The notes: generated by a model from the letters alone, not told the origin. A DNA stretch of 64,000 bases from Deltaproteobacteria bacterium (GCA_017644045.1 JAEPMI010000004.1:454014-518013), one strand, 5' to 3'; shown: positions 9,624 to 18,841, counted from the stretch's first letter. Numbers and translations: made by a program.

Positions 9624-10214
9624 TCAGACGACTTCGAGCGGCTGCGCGGCGGCAGCCACCGCGGACTTGTCGAGGGTCGTCGGCTTCTGGAAGACGAGGG
9701 GTTGACCGATCCCGCGAAGGTAGACCTCGAGCCCGAGTCCGACACGAATGCGCTCGATCTGGTCGAAGGGCACCCTGGTCTGGACGAAGGGCGCGAAGCG
9801 CGTAGTGGTGAGGGTTCGGGCCGCTGGGTCGATCACGAGAACCCAGCGGTGGGCCGGGAAGGTCAGGAACGCGACGACCGCGAGGTAGATCGGCGCGCCG
9901 ATGCACATCGTGAACGAGGCGAGCACGGCCGCGATCCCGAGGACCGGACCCGCGGCGATCTCGGCGACGAGCGCGGCGCCCTCGCCAAAGGGCGCAGGCT
10001 TCGTGAGCACCAGCGCGCCGTCGTCGAGCTGCAGAAAGCGCCACGCCGACGCGCCAGCGATCGCCGCGCCAACGAACGCGAGCCCGGACATGACCAACGC
10101 GCCGATCAGCAGGAAGTCCGACTTCGCGTTGAGGAAGAGCCCCACGGCCGCGATTCCGAGGAGGGACACGCCACGGCCGGCGGCGCCGAGCGCCAGAGAC
10201 TGGGAGCGATTCAT
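9624..10214 (-). CDS. membrane protein with bacterial-PH-like C-terminus
   Basis: 196 aa. Two hydrophobic segments near the N-terminus (about residues 14-35 and 37-58) and a hydrophobic hairpin around 85-125 indicate membrane insertion. The last 60 residues (RWVLVIDPAARTLTTTRFAPFVQTRVPFDQIERIRV and onward) resemble the strand pattern of bPH/DUF304-type domains. Start chosen at ATG 10214; an in-frame TTG lies at 10229 and neither has a clear ribosome site. Function unknown; it lies between yaeQ and a TPR gene on the same strand. Confidence 0.65.
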   Translation of the reverse strand: MNRSQSLALGAAGRGVSLLGIAAVGLFLNAKSDFLLIGALVMSGLAFVGAAIAGASAWRFLQLDDGALVLTKPAPFGEGAALVAEIAAGPVLGIAAVLASFTMCIGAPIYLAVVAFLTFPAHRWVLVIDPAARTLTTTRFAPFVQTRVPFDQIERIRVGLGLEVYLRGIGQPLVFQKPTTLDKSAVAAAAQPLEVV

Positions 10215-10286
10215 CGTTGGCGGGGCCAACGGGGTTCGGGTCGCGTCATCGTACTCCTGGTACGCCCGGCGCGACCGAGTCTTCCC

Positions 10287-10847
10287 TCAGCGGCTGGAGG
10301 CGATCCGCGCGCGGCGCATCGCGAGGTCGTAGGCGACCTCGGTGCGGTCGTCGCGGACCGGATCGGCGATGCCCCACTCGACCATGTGACCGAGCGCGCG
10401 GTGGTGCATGGTCAGCGCGGTGTGCTGACGAGCGTCGCACCCGAAGCGAGGCACGGGGGTGCCGCTCGGCGCGTCCTTGGTGCCGAGGGCACGAGCGCAG
10501 CGCGCGAGGGCGAGGTCGGCGGTGGCGTAGGCATCGAGCACCCGGCCGCTGGCCTCGTAGGCCTGAGCGAGCCGGTGGGCGACCATCGGATGCTCGAGCA
10601 CCGACGCATCGCCTGCCCGAAGCACCGCGATCGCCAGCCCCGGGCGCCCGAGGTCCAGGTAGGTCTCGGCCAGGGTCTTCGCGAGCGCGACATCCGAGGG
10701 GTCGTGGGCGTAGGCGTCCTCGAGCTCGGCGAGCTCGCGGGTGGACTCATCGGCGGGGTCGAGGGAGCTGACGGGTTTGGCGGTGGTCATGGCGGCCCAG
10801 ATCGCTCCGAGCGAAATCAAGAAGACCGCGTTCCATCGCCATTCCAT
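10287..10847 (-). CDS. membrane-anchored TPR protein
   Basis: 186 aa with an N-terminal hydrophobic anchor (NAVFLISLGAIWAAMTTA) followed by tetratricopeptide-type helices, e.g. LAELEDAYAHDPSDVALAK and AETYLDLGRPGLAIAVLRAG. A strong AGGAGGAG is placed 6 nt before the ATG at 10847, fixing the start. The gene is divergent from the 11003 membrane protein across about 155 bp. TPRs suggest an adaptor or assembly role; partner unknown. Confidence 0.75.
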   Translation of the reverse strand: MEWRWNAVFLISLGAIWAAMTTAKPVSSLDPADESTRELAELEDAYAHDPSDVALAKTLAETYLDLGRPGLAIAVLRAGDASVLEHPMVAHRLAQAYEASGRVLDAYATADLALARCARALGTKDAPSGTPVPRFGCDARQHTALTMHHRALGHMVEWGIADPVRDDRTEVAYDLAMRRARIASSR

Positions 10848-11002
10848 CCGATTCTCCTCCTGCGCGCGCGTTGCGCGCTGGTCTGCGACAGGAGGGGTCC
10901 CCGAAAGTTCCCGGGCCCGTCGACTTTTCTCGTCTGCCCTGGATCTACGGGCAATTGCCTACCCTTCTCCCCCCACCCGCGTCTTGGTGTAGGTTGCGCA
11001 CG

Positions 11003-11578
11003 ATGTCTCCGGCCCCGGTCGAGAGGCGCGCCCGCGCGCTGCCCTTCCTGGCCTTCCTCTTCGTGGTGGTCGGCTCGTGCGAGATGTACTGCGCGGTGGG
11101 AGAGCTGGGCACGCAGGGCTATCTCCCGGTCTCCGACGAAGGATCTCCGGAGGTGTCGGAGCACCAGGCCGAGGTCCAGCGGCTGATTCGGGACGATCCC
11201 CACCGGGCCGCCCTGGCCGTCGCGACCGTGGTCGCGGGCGGCATGCTGCTCCTCGGCGGCATCCTGCTGATGAGGCGTCGACGAAGCGCCATCTGGTGGA
11301 CCAAGCAGGCGCTGGCCGCGAATCTGCTCGTCACGGCGGCAGGGGTGGTCAGCTCCTACATCCACCTGGACCGCATCGGCGGAGCAGTCGCCCGCGAGTT
11401 CCGGGGGCTCATCGAGGCGAACCCGGCTCAAGAAGGGGCCAATGTAGGCCAGATGATGAACACTCTATGGGTCACGAACGCCGTACCTGGCGCACTCTCC
11501 ATTGGCGTGTTCGCCTACTTCCTCTGGCGAATCACCCGCCCCGACGTCCGCGACGAGCTCGAAGAAGACGCTCTGTAG
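11003..11578 (+). CDS. three-helix membrane protein, unknown
   Basis: 191 aa. Hydrophobic segments lie at about residues 13-33 (LPFLAFLFVVVGSCEMYCAVG), 72-95, 105-125 and 160-180, with a soluble loop between the first two (LPVSDEGSPEVSEHQAEVQRL). The ATG at 11003 is preferred because upstream codons of the open frame lack membrane-protein character. No family recognised. It precedes the sensor kinase gene by about 60 bp in the same direction and could be cotranscribed with it. Confidence 0.65.
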   Translation: MSPAPVERRARALPFLAFLFVVVGSCEMYCAVGELGTQGYLPVSDEGSPEVSEHQAEVQRLIRDDPHRAALAVATVVAGGMLLLGGILLMRRRRSAIWWTKQALAANLLVTAAGVVSSYIHLDRIGGAVAREFRGLIEANPAQEGANVGQMMNTLWVTNAVPGALSIGVFAYFLWRITRPDVRDELEEDAL

Positions 11579-11637
11579 CGGTTCGACACGCGGACCCTTG
11601 AAGCGCTGGGGCGCCCGACCCCATACCATGGGTCGGC

Positions 11638-13326
11638 ATGGAGGCCCCGCGCACGTCATTCGCGCCCGCTCGGGCGAGCGACTACACCGCGGAGCGACTC
11701 CGGTGGATGGTCCGCCTGCGTTGGGCGGCGCTGACCTGCGCGGCGATCGGGACCAGCCTGGGAGCGGCCGGGCTGCTCGGTGACGTCCGCTGGGGCCTGA
11801 TGGGTGGCGTGGCCCTCGCCGGCGTGGTCTTCAACCTCGTCCTCTGGCGACTGGAGAAGCGCTCGGTCTATCCGTTCGGGCAGCGCGCGCCGCTCGTCCA
11901 CGCGCTCACCGACCTGACGATGCTCACCCTGCTGCTCTGGGCGGCGGGCGGCATCATGTGCCCTTTCACCACCCTCTACATCTTCCACGTCGCGCTCATC
12001 GCCATCCTCGGCGGCCCGCGCTGGACCCGAATGGCGGTGGTCGCCTGCTTCGTGGGCGCGACCTTCATCGCCCTCCCCGCGGTCTTCCCCGCCCTCCAGA
12101 TCGCCACCTGGTCGCCGACGCCCCCCTTCGACGTGCTGATGGAGCTCGCGGACATCCTGCTCACGCTCCTCGGCGCGGCCTACATCGTGACCCACGCCGT
12201 CGGTCAGCTGCGCGATCGGGAGCGCGCCCTCGCCGAGGCCCGCGACCAGGCGACCCTCGAGTACCAGCTCCTGAGCAACACCCTCGACGAGCTCCACGCC
12301 GGCCTCGAGGTGCTCGACAAGGACGGTCGCGTCGTCTGGCGAAACAAGCGCGCGGCGGAGCTCGCGCCCTTCGCTCACGTCGGCGAGGTGTGGACCTGCC
12401 CGGGAGCCGACCGCCCCTGCGAGAAGGACGCGACCGGTGTCTGTCCGGTCCGCCAAGCGCTCGACGAAGCGGACAACGGCCGCTGCCGCTTCGCGGTGCC
12501 GCAGCCGGACGGCGGCGAGCACGTCTACGAGATGCTGGTCTTCAAGGTCGACGAGGACCGCGTGATGAACCTCTACGTCGACCGCACCGAGGCGACCATC
12601 GCCGAGGCGCGGCTGCTCCTCGCCGAGCGGCTCGCGAGCCTCGGCCGGGTCGCGCAGGGCGTGGCCCACGAGCTCAACACGCCCCTCGCGACGATCCGCA
12701 CGCTGGCCGCCGACATGCGGGTCGCGCTGGAGACCGTCGACGGCGAAGTCGCGAAGGACCTGAACGAGTCGGCCACGCTGATCCGTGACGAGACGCGACG
12801 CCTCGGGAAGATCACGCAGGCGCTCCTCGCCGGCGGCGACCTGGTGCGGGCGCGGATCGACGGCTCGGTCCCCCTCGCGGCGGCCGTGGAGCGCTCGCGC
12901 GCCATCGTCTTCGCGGGCTTGCGCAACGGGCCCCAGGTGGAGACCGACGACCAGCTCGCCGAGGTGCAGGTCTCGGCCGACATGGACCGACTGGTGCAGG
13001 TACTGGTGAACCTCCTTCAGAACGCGGTCGACGCGCTCCGGGACCGCGACGGGACCATTCGGATCTCGGTCGCCCTCGAAGACGGCGCGGTCGCGCTCTC
13101 GGTCGAGGACGACGGCCCCGGCATCCCCGCGGCCGTGCGCGACCGCCTCTTCGAGCCCTTCGCGACCAGCAAGCCACCGGGTGAAGGCACCGGGCTCGGG
13201 CTCTATACTTCCTACATGTTGGTCCAGGAGATGGGCGGCGAGCTGACCCTCGGCGAGCGCGACGGAGGCGGCGCCCGCGCGACCGTACGGCTCCCCGCGA
13301 GCTTGCCGATGGTAGCCTCCGCGTGA
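11638..13326 (+). CDS. RegB-like membrane sensor histidine kinase
   Basis: 562 aa. About six transmembrane helices occupy residues 20-185, including WAAGGIMCPFTTLYIFH, which resembles the GGxxNPF quinone-site motif of RegB/PrrB with Cys in place of Asn. A PAS-like domain (about 215-320) carries a cysteine cluster, CPGADRPC and GVCPVR. The HisKA box GVAHELNTPLATIR has its His at about 344; the N box NLLQNAVDAL, G1 DDGPGIP and G2 GTGLGLY complete an active ATPase domain. It probably phosphorylates the sigma-54 response regulator 13 bp downstream. A hairpin immediately precedes the ATG. The ligand, perhaps redox state, is inferred. Confidence 0.88.
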   Translation: MEAPRTSFAPARASDYTAERLRWMVRLRWAALTCAAIGTSLGAAGLLGDVRWGLMGGVALAGVVFNLVLWRLEKRSVYPFGQRAPLVHALTDLTMLTLLLWAAGGIMCPFTTLYIFHVALIAILGGPRWTRMAVVACFVGATFIALPAVFPALQIATWSPTPPFDVLMELADILLTLLGAAYIVTHAVGQLRDRERALAEARDQATLEYQLLSNTLDELHAGLEVLDKDGRVVWRNKRAAELAPFAHVGEVWTCPGADRPCEKDATGVCPVRQALDEADNGRCRFAVPQPDGGEHVYEMLVFKVDEDRVMNLYVDRTEATIAEARLLLAERLASLGRVAQGVAHELNTPLATIRTLAADMRVALETVDGEVAKDLNESATLIRDETRRLGKITQALLAGGDLVRARIDGSVPLAAAVERSRAIVFAGLRNGPQVETDDQLAEVQVSADMDRLVQVLVNLLQNAVDALRDRDGTIRISVALEDGAVALSVEDDGPGIPAAVRDRLFEPFATSKPPGEGTGLGLYTSYMLVQEMGGELTLGERDGGGARATVRLPASLPMVASA

Positions 13327-13339
13327 GAGAGCCGATCCC

Positions 13340-14689
13340 GTGAGTGCCCGCGTCCTGGTGGTCGACGACGACCACGCCTTCCGCTTCGCCATGCGCAAGG
13401 CTCTGACCCGACTGAAGTTCGAGGTGCTCGAAGCGGCGAGCGGCGAAGAAGCGCTCCCCCACCTGCGCAGCGAGGAGCCGCCCGAAGCCGCGCTCCTCGA
13501 TCTGCGGATGAAGGGGATGGACGGCCTCGAGGTACTGCGGCGGCGGGGTAGCTCGCCGACGCGAATCGTGGTGCTCACCGGGCACGGTTCGGTCGAGGCC
13601 GCGGTCGAGGCGATGCAGCTCGGCGCGTTCTCCTTTCTCGAAAAACCCGTGGACGCCGACGTGCTCGGCCCGCTGCTCCGTCAGGCGGTCGCCGATGGTG
13701 CCCGCGAGCGCGAGAGTGGCGACGACACGCCTCGGCTCATCGGCGAGAGCCTGCCGATGGCCGAGGTTCGGAAGTTCATCCAGACGGTCGCCCCGACCGA
13801 CGAGACGGTGACCGCCTTCGGCGAGACCGGCACCGGCAAGGAGGTGGTCGCGCGGACCATTCACGCGACCAGCGCACGAGCCGACGGCCCCTTCGTGGCC
13901 ATGAACGCCGCGTGCGTTCCGGGTGAGCTCTTCGAGAGCGAGCTCTTCGGCCACAAGCGCGGGGCCTTCACCGGCGCGACCGCCGACCGGCTCGGGCTCT
14001 TCCGCGAGGCGAGGGGCGGCACGCTCTTCATCGACGAGCTCGGCGAGCTGCCGATCGATCTCCAGCCGAAGTTGCTGCGCGCCCTCGAGACCCGCCGCAT
14101 CCGGCCGGTGGGCGACTCCAAGGAGCACGACGTCGACGTCCGGATCATCGCGGCGACCAACCGCGATCTCTGGGACCAGGTGCAGGAGGGGCGCTTCCGC
14201 GAGGACCTCTACTTCCGCCTCCAGGTCTTCCCGGTGCGCCTGCCGCCGCTCCGCGAGCGGCGCGACGACATCCTCCCGCTCACGCGCCACCTGCTGCATC
14301 GCGTGGGCGCGGCGGACCTCGAGCTCGACTCCGGCGCCCAGAAGGCCCTGGTCGCGTACGACTGGCCCGGCAACGTCCGGGAGCTGCTGAACGTGCTGCG
14401 TCGCGCCGCCCTCTTCGCCGAGGGGAACGCGCTCGACGGTAGCCTGATCGGCCGGATGATCGCGGCGAGCGTCTTCGGCCACTCGGGGGTCACCTCGGAG
14501 CGCCCCGGAATGAAGGCGACCACCGCGACCGACGCCAGCCCCAAGAGCCTGGCGGAAGTGGAGCGGGCCCACATCGAGCAGGTGCTCGCGAGTCTGGACG
14601 GCAACATCACCAAGGCCGCCGTGGCCCTCGGGATCGACCGACGGACACTGCAACGCAAGTTGCGCTCCTACGGCATCGACGGCGGATGA
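13340..14689 (+). CDS. NtrC-family sigma-54 response regulator
   Basis: 449 aa. The receiver domain (1-120) has the phosphoacceptor Asp54 in ALLDLRMKGMDG. The AAA+ domain shows Walker A GETGTGKEVV, the sigma-54 contact loop GAFTGA (208-213), Walker B GGTLFIDELGEL and RIIAATNRDL. A Fis-type helix-turn-helix ends the protein (GNITKAAVALGIDRRTLQRKL). It is the likely cognate partner of the upstream kinase. It would activate -24/-12 promoters as a phosphorylation-dependent hexamer. The stop overlaps the ATG of the following lipoprotein gene (ATGA). Confidence 0.93.
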   Translation: MSARVLVVDDDHAFRFAMRKALTRLKFEVLEAASGEEALPHLRSEEPPEAALLDLRMKGMDGLEVLRRRGSSPTRIVVLTGHGSVEAAVEAMQLGAFSFLEKPVDADVLGPLLRQAVADGARERESGDDTPRLIGESLPMAEVRKFIQTVAPTDETVTAFGETGTGKEVVARTIHATSARADGPFVAMNAACVPGELFESELFGHKRGAFTGATADRLGLFREARGGTLFIDELGELPIDLQPKLLRALETRRIRPVGDSKEHDVDVRIIAATNRDLWDQVQEGRFREDLYFRLQVFPVRLPPLRERRDDILPLTRHLLHRVGAADLELDSGAQKALVAYDWPGNVRELLNVLRRAALFAEGNALDGSLIGRMIAASVFGHSGVTSERPGMKATTATDASPKSLAEVERAHIEQVLASLDGNITKAAVALGIDRRTLQRKLRSYGIDGG

Positions 14690-15138
14690 AACGAGCTCTG
14701 ATGATCGGGGTGTTGCTGGCGTCCGCCTGCGCCCAGCCCCAGGCCCTGCCACCGGAGACCCCCAGCGGGGAGACGCCGCGGATCGCGATCGCCCTTCGGC
14801 TCGAGGACGCGCCGGAAGGTGCCAGCGGCGCGGCCATCGACATGCCCGCCTCCCAGGCGCACCTGGTGCTCATCCGCGACTCCGGCGAGCGCGAGGCCCA
14901 CGACGTCGGCATCTACCTCGGTGCCTGCGCACCGCGGCCACCGGAGCAGGGCGAGCTGGTCCGGGTCGAGTGCTGGTGGGCAGGCGCGGGCGCGCACCTG
15001 GTCGCGTTCCGGGGCGAGTCGGACATCGTGGTGACCTCCACCCCGATCGACGAGATGACCGGTCCGGGGCATCCGGAAGAGAAGGCCCGGGTCCCCATCG
15101 AGCCCGCGGACGCGGAGCTCGACCCGATCACGCCCTGA
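14686..15138 (+). CDS. small lipoprotein, unknown
   Basis: 150 aa. The signal sequence MKRALMIGVLLASAC has a lipobox with Cys at residue 15. The mature part is short and beta-rich, with no recognised domain; CAPRPPEQGELVRVECWW contains a Cys pair. It is translationally coupled to the sigma-54 regulator and followed 18 bp later by another lipoprotein, so this block may read out the same signal as the two-component pair. Confidence 0.7.
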   Translation: MKRALMIGVLLASACAQPQALPPETPSGETPRIAIALRLEDAPEGASGAAIDMPASQAHLVLIRDSGEREAHDVGIYLGACAPRPPEQGELVRVECWWAGAGAHLVAFRGESDIVVTSTPIDEMTGPGHPEEKARVPIEPADAELDPITP

Positions 15139-15156
15139 CGCTGATAGGGTTCGGGC

Positions 15157-15777
15157 GTGCGTGTCCTTCTGATCTTCGCGTTGGTCGGCTGCTCGAGCTC
15201 GTCGGGGCCCGCGGCTTCGGAGCCGGTCGGTGAATCGGAGTCGGCGGTCGGCGATCGGCCGCCGGAAGCGGAGGTCGGCGATCGGCCGTCGGGAGCGGAG
15301 GTCGGCGATCGGTCCTCCGAGTCGGAGTCGGGGTCGGGGTCGGAGCCGGAAGCCCAGCCTGCCCCCGAGCCCGGCACCCTCCGCTTCGTCGTCGTTCACG
15401 ATGGGCCGGAGCTCCTCGGCTCCGAGGAGCGCGCCCTCGCGCAGCTCCGGACCGGCTTGGCGCGTGGCCGCACTCTCGACGGCGCGGAGCCGACCGACGC
15501 AGAACGCGCATGGCTCGACGACCCGACCGCGCTCCCGGCTGCCTGGGGCCGGGTCGAGACGGTGGTGGTCCTACGAATGGCCGCGCCCCAGACCCTGCGA
15601 AACGGCCGGCGCATGACCCGCGGCTTCCGCTCGCTGCACGTCGTGCGGCCGCCGGCGACCACACCGGTCTATGCGCTCGACGGCGGCGCAGAGGGCCCCG
15701 TCGGGCTCGCCGCCGACAAGGAGCTCGAGTGGCTCGGAGCGCTCCTGGATTCACTCGCCGAAGGAGAGGACTCATGA
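15157..15777 (+). CDS. lipoprotein with AEVGDR repeat linker
   Basis: 206 aa from a GTG start. MRVLLIFALVGCSSSSG is a lipoprotein signal. Residues about 24-70 are an acidic linker containing AVGDRPPE, AEVGDRPSG and AEVGDRSSE units (9 residues or 27 bp each) followed by SESGSGSE. The remaining 130 residues (TLRFVVVHDGPELLGSEERALAQLR and onward) form a compact, unrecognised domain. The linker DNA is the GGTCGGCGATCGG repeat seen in non-coding DNA at 3.6 kb. The stop overlaps the next ATG. Confidence 0.72.
   Translation: MRVLLIFALVGCSSSSGPAASEPVGESESAVGDRPPEAEVGDRPSGAEVGDRSSESESGSGSEPEAQPAPEPGTLRFVVVHDGPELLGSEERALAQLRTGLARGRTLDGAEPTDAERAWLDDPTALPAAWGRVETVVVLRMAAPQTLRNGRRMTRGFRSLHVVRPPATTPVYALDGGAEGPVGLAADKELEWLGALLDSLAEGEDS
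15230..15350 (+). repeat. in-frame GGTCGGCGATCGG repeat block
   Basis: Three to four degenerate 27-bp units containing GGTCGGCGATCGG, then a GAGTCGGGGTCGG simple repeat. All are read in frame as the hydrophilic linker of the 15157 lipoprotein. Confidence 0.75.
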
Positions 15778-16259
15778 CCACGCGACGCACGCTCCTCCCG
15801 ATCGCCCTCCTCGCGCTCTGCATCGGTGAGCCGGACGGCGCACGCGCCGGTGACCGGGAGCTCGAGATCCTCCTCGTGAACATGACGCCGGATCCCGTGA
15901 GCGACGAGGCGCGCGCGTGCGCGGACCGGATCCGGCGCGTGGTCCGCGACGGCTACACCCGGGTCAGCCAGATCGGCGAGAGCGCGTTACGCCGTCAGGT
16001 GAACGACACCAGCGGCGAGGACTTCATGGCCTACGCCGGCGAGCGCCTGCAGCCGGTCAAGCAGCGGGAGAGCACCTGGCTCGACACGGTGGTGCTCTAC
16101 GACTGTCGGCCAAACGCCCAACGGGCGGACATCCTCATTCACCCCGCCGACGGCGAGCCGCGGCGGATGCGCCTGCGCGGTGTGCCCATCGACGGAGACC
16201 TCGCCGCGGCGATGGCCACTCGCGCCCTCGCCTACGGCTGGATCGGCTTCTCGCCCTAG
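15774..16259 (+). CDS. exported protein, unknown
   Basis: 161 aa with a Sec signal (MTTRRTLLPIALLALCIG then a probable AxA site at ARAG). The mature domain has LEILLVNMTPDPVSDEARACADRIRRVV, one early Cys and a later YDCRPNAQRADI Cys, which could pair. Strong ribosome site AAGGAGAGGA just upstream; the ATG overlaps the preceding stop. Last gene of the 11.6-16.3 kb block and convergent with the Cys-rich lipoprotein gene 4 bp away. No family recognised. Confidence 0.7.
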   Translation: MTTRRTLLPIALLALCIGEPDGARAGDRELEILLVNMTPDPVSDEARACADRIRRVVRDGYTRVSQIGESALRRQVNDTSGEDFMAYAGERLQPVKQRESTWLDTVVLYDCRPNAQRADILIHPADGEPRRMRLRGVPIDGDLAAAMATRALAYGWIGFSP

Positions 16260-16263
16260 CTCC

Positions 16264-18033
16264 TCAGCTCCCGCAGCGACGGGCGAGGTAGAGGTAGAGA
16301 CCGGGCTCGCTCCCGCCTTCGAGGGTGCCGTGGACCAGCACGGCGATCTCGACCACGCCCGCGCTGGTCCGCGCAGCGACCTCGAGGCCGTGGATGTCGG
16401 TGAAGTCCGGCGAGTCGGTCCCCGTGAGCTCGACGGGAGCGGTCGCGACGGTGGCACCGGAGGACGACCCGAGGCGGCTCGCGAAGATCCGGCGCGCGCC
16501 CGACCCGGTCGCTCCGTCGAAGACGACGTAGCCCACGTCGTTGTAGGCACCGATCGCCACTCGAGAGGAGGCGTCCGCGCCGTCGAGTGACGTGGGGTCG
16601 TTGTCGTCGTAGCCACCCTCGGTGAACGTGATCGCTCGAACGACCATCTCGCCGCCGGTGAAGCGCGCGTCGAAGCCGTTGGTCCCCTCGCCGGCCGCCA
16701 GCGCCGAGCTACCGCCCTCATCGCGAGTCTCGTTCCCCGAGAAGACCGCCCGCGGATCCCAGTAGAGCAGATCCGTGGTCTCCCGAATGCCCGCGCTCAC
16801 CAGGCCACGCGCAGTGCTCACGATGGGCGAGTCCGCCGGAGTGAGCGCCCCCATCTCGCTGGACGTGGTGCTCGATCCGAAGACGAGATCATAGACGTCG
16901 CCCCGCTCCGAGCACCACACGACGTAGGGCACGCCCATGGCGAGATTCTCGACCGAGACATCGATGGGGGGAACGGCGCCAGCGTTGTTGTACGAGAGCA
17001 CCGAGCCGACCATGGCCCCCTCGAAGCTCGTCAGGAGCATGGCCTCGATCGACTTCATGCCGCCCGCATCGCTCCCCAACGTGCCGATGACCACTCCCTC
17101 GGGATCGTGCTTCGCACGCAGATCGGTGAAGTCTCGGAGCTCGGTCGTTGGGAGAGCACCGATGCGAAGCTCGCGTGCGTCGATGTCCACGACGCGACGG
17201 ACCCGGTCCGCGTACCCTTCGCTCTCGACCCCTTGGAGATGAATCACGTCGAAGAAACCGCCGGTGGTCTCGGCCACCAAGGACATCGGCGTTCGCACCC
17301 TGCGCTCGATGGGCTCCGGGAGCTCGCCGAGCGCAAGCGCGCTGAACGACGAGGCGCCCACGCCCGGCAGGAGGTCTCCTGGATCGCTGCAGGTGGTCAC
17401 CCCGGGGGCGCCGCACGCGGTGATGACCGGGCGGACGTCGGCGTCGGCGTCGTCGCAGTCCACCACGATCTCGTCGCACTCGCCGGCACACTCGGCGGTC
17501 CCGCGACAGAACCCATCGCCGTCGTCGTCGCAGTCCCGCTCACCGGGCACGCCCGCGCACTCCGGGTCGGGGCGGATGGCGCCGTCGCCATCCGCGTCGC
17601 AGTCCACGCAGTAGTCCCCACCCGGGTCGACCACACAGGCTTCAGTGGCCGCACACGCGGTCTCCGGAGTGCAGGACTCACAGTCGTTGTCCGCGCAGCT
17701 CTCACCGGGTGGACAGTCGGTCGCGGACACGCATTCGACGCACGTCTCCGCGGTCCCCTCGACGAGACAGGCCGGCATCGAGTCCGGGCAGACCTCGCCA
17801 CCGCAGGTCTCGGGGCCGCACGAGCCGGCGTTGCACTCCTCCGCACCCGAGCAGTGGTCGTCGGTACGGCACTCGACGCACTGGCCGCGGTCGGTGTCGC
17901 AGAAGCCGGTCGGGCACTCTCCGTCGCGGTCGCATCGGATGCCTCCGTCGACGCTGCCGCCCTCGTAGTCGCCGGGGCTGGTCAGGACGGTGCACCCGGC
18001 CAGCAGCGCGAGAACCGAGCTCGCCAAACGCAT
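16264..18033 (-). CDS. large Cys-rich lipoprotein
   Basis: 589 aa. The lipobox is LALLAGC at residues 8-14. Residues about 30-190 contain more than 25 Cys in spaced knots (CDRDGECPTGFCDTD, CVECRTDDHCSGAEEC, CVDCDADGDG with repeated calcium-like DADGDG/DDDGDG motifs), as in many myxobacterial surface lipoproteins. The remaining 400 residues look like beta-structure and resemble no family I can name. The start overlaps the stop of the upstream TPR gene by 1 bp (TGATG). Probably outer-membrane surface exposed; role unknown. Confidence 0.75.
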   Translation of the reverse strand: MRLASSVLALLAGCTVLTSPGDYEGGSVDGGIRCDRDGECPTGFCDTDRGQCVECRTDDHCSGAEECNAGSCGPETCGGEVCPDSMPACLVEGTAETCVECVSATDCPPGESCADNDCESCTPETACAATEACVVDPGGDYCVDCDADGDGAIRPDPECAGVPGERDCDDDGDGFCRGTAECAGECDEIVVDCDDADADVRPVITACGAPGVTTCSDPGDLLPGVGASSFSALALGELPEPIERRVRTPMSLVAETTGGFFDVIHLQGVESEGYADRVRRVVDIDARELRIGALPTTELRDFTDLRAKHDPEGVVIGTLGSDAGGMKSIEAMLLTSFEGAMVGSVLSYNNAGAVPPIDVSVENLAMGVPYVVWCSERGDVYDLVFGSSTTSSEMGALTPADSPIVSTARGLVSAGIRETTDLLYWDPRAVFSGNETRDEGGSSALAAGEGTNGFDARFTGGEMVVRAITFTEGGYDDNDPTSLDGADASSRVAIGAYNDVGYVVFDGATGSGARRIFASRLGSSSGATVATAPVELTGTDSPDFTDIHGLEVAARTSAGVVEIAVLVHGTLEGGSEPGLYLYLARRCGS

Positions 18034-18797
18034 CAGAAGACCCCCTGGGCCGAGATCGCCGCGCCGTCACGGCTGACCGCGGGGCTGACGCTCCAACGGG
18101 CGGTCGCACCGTCCTCGTCGTCGTCCTCGTCGCCCCCGATGAAGAGGAAGACCGTGCCGACCACGGCGCCCGCCACCAGGAGACCGAGGCCGACGTCGGC
18201 CAGGATCGCCTTGGTGCGCAGCCCGCTGGCGTCGCAGGTTCGGGTCTCGGCGCACGGGTCCGCGTCGAGGTCGCTCTGCTCACCGAGCGCGAGGCCGCCG
18301 AAGACACCCAGCATCACGGCGCCGGCCCCCGCGGCCGCGAAGCCGGCGATCGCGACCGGTGAGATGCTCAGCCCTCCGCTCGTCTCGCCTTCTTCCTCGA
18401 CCTCGTCCTCGGGGCGAGCGTCCCCGCCGCCCCCGTCCTCGTCGTCGGCGCGCTCGCGGAGGTTGATCAACCGGCGCTCGAGGTTCCCCCGGTTCTCGAT
18501 CTCGGCGACCTGCTGGAGGTAGCGCTCGAGGTCCTCTGCCGCTTGCTCGTAGCGCCCGAGCTGCGCGTGGCAGAGCGAGAAGTTGTAGAAGAGCTTCGGC
18601 TCGTGGCTGAGCTCGTAGGAGCGGGTGAACTCGCGGAGCGCGTCTTCGTAATCCCCCGCCTCGTAGTAGGAAGCGCCCGCCTCGAAATGGAGACGAGCGC
18701 GATCCTGGGCTTCCACGAGCGCGGGCGAGCCGAGGGCGCTCACCGCACAGACGGCGGCTGCGACCAAGCCAAGTGCTCTCACCATGAACGGCATCAT
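18033..18797 (-). CDS. exported TPR protein with C-terminal membrane segments
   Basis: About 255 aa from ATG 18797; ATG at 18794 or 18785 are alternatives, the longer frame to 18875 being unlikely because it has no signal-like start. Signal peptide VRALGLVAAAVCAVSALG, then TPR units (HFEAGASYYEAGDYEDALREF and KLFYNFSLCHAQLGRYEQAA), an acidic linker, and two hydrophobic stretches with an inter-loop CAETRTC pair. The order TPR, linker, two helices, tail ending in Phe is shared with the 36469 gene. Coupled to the downstream Cys-rich lipoprotein. Confidence 0.72.
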   Translation of the reverse strand: MMPFMVRALGLVAAAVCAVSALGSPALVEAQDRARLHFEAGASYYEAGDYEDALREFTRSYELSHEPKLFYNFSLCHAQLGRYEQAAEDLERYLQQVAEIENRGNLERRLINLRERADDEDGGGGDARPEDEVEEEGETSGGLSISPVAIAGFAAAGAGAVMLGVFGGLALGEQSDLDADPCAETRTCDASGLRTKAILADVGLGLLVAGAVVGTVFLFIGGDEDDDEDGATARWSVSPAVSRDGAAISAQGVF

Positions 18798-18841
18798 GCC
18801 ACTTCGGTCGTGAGACGCGCACTTTCGCGACAACGCGGTTT

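Noticed and set aside
11656-14752. Two 640-aa-class open frames on the minus strand
   Set aside because: Antisense to the sensor kinase and regulator genes; shadows of GC3 bias.
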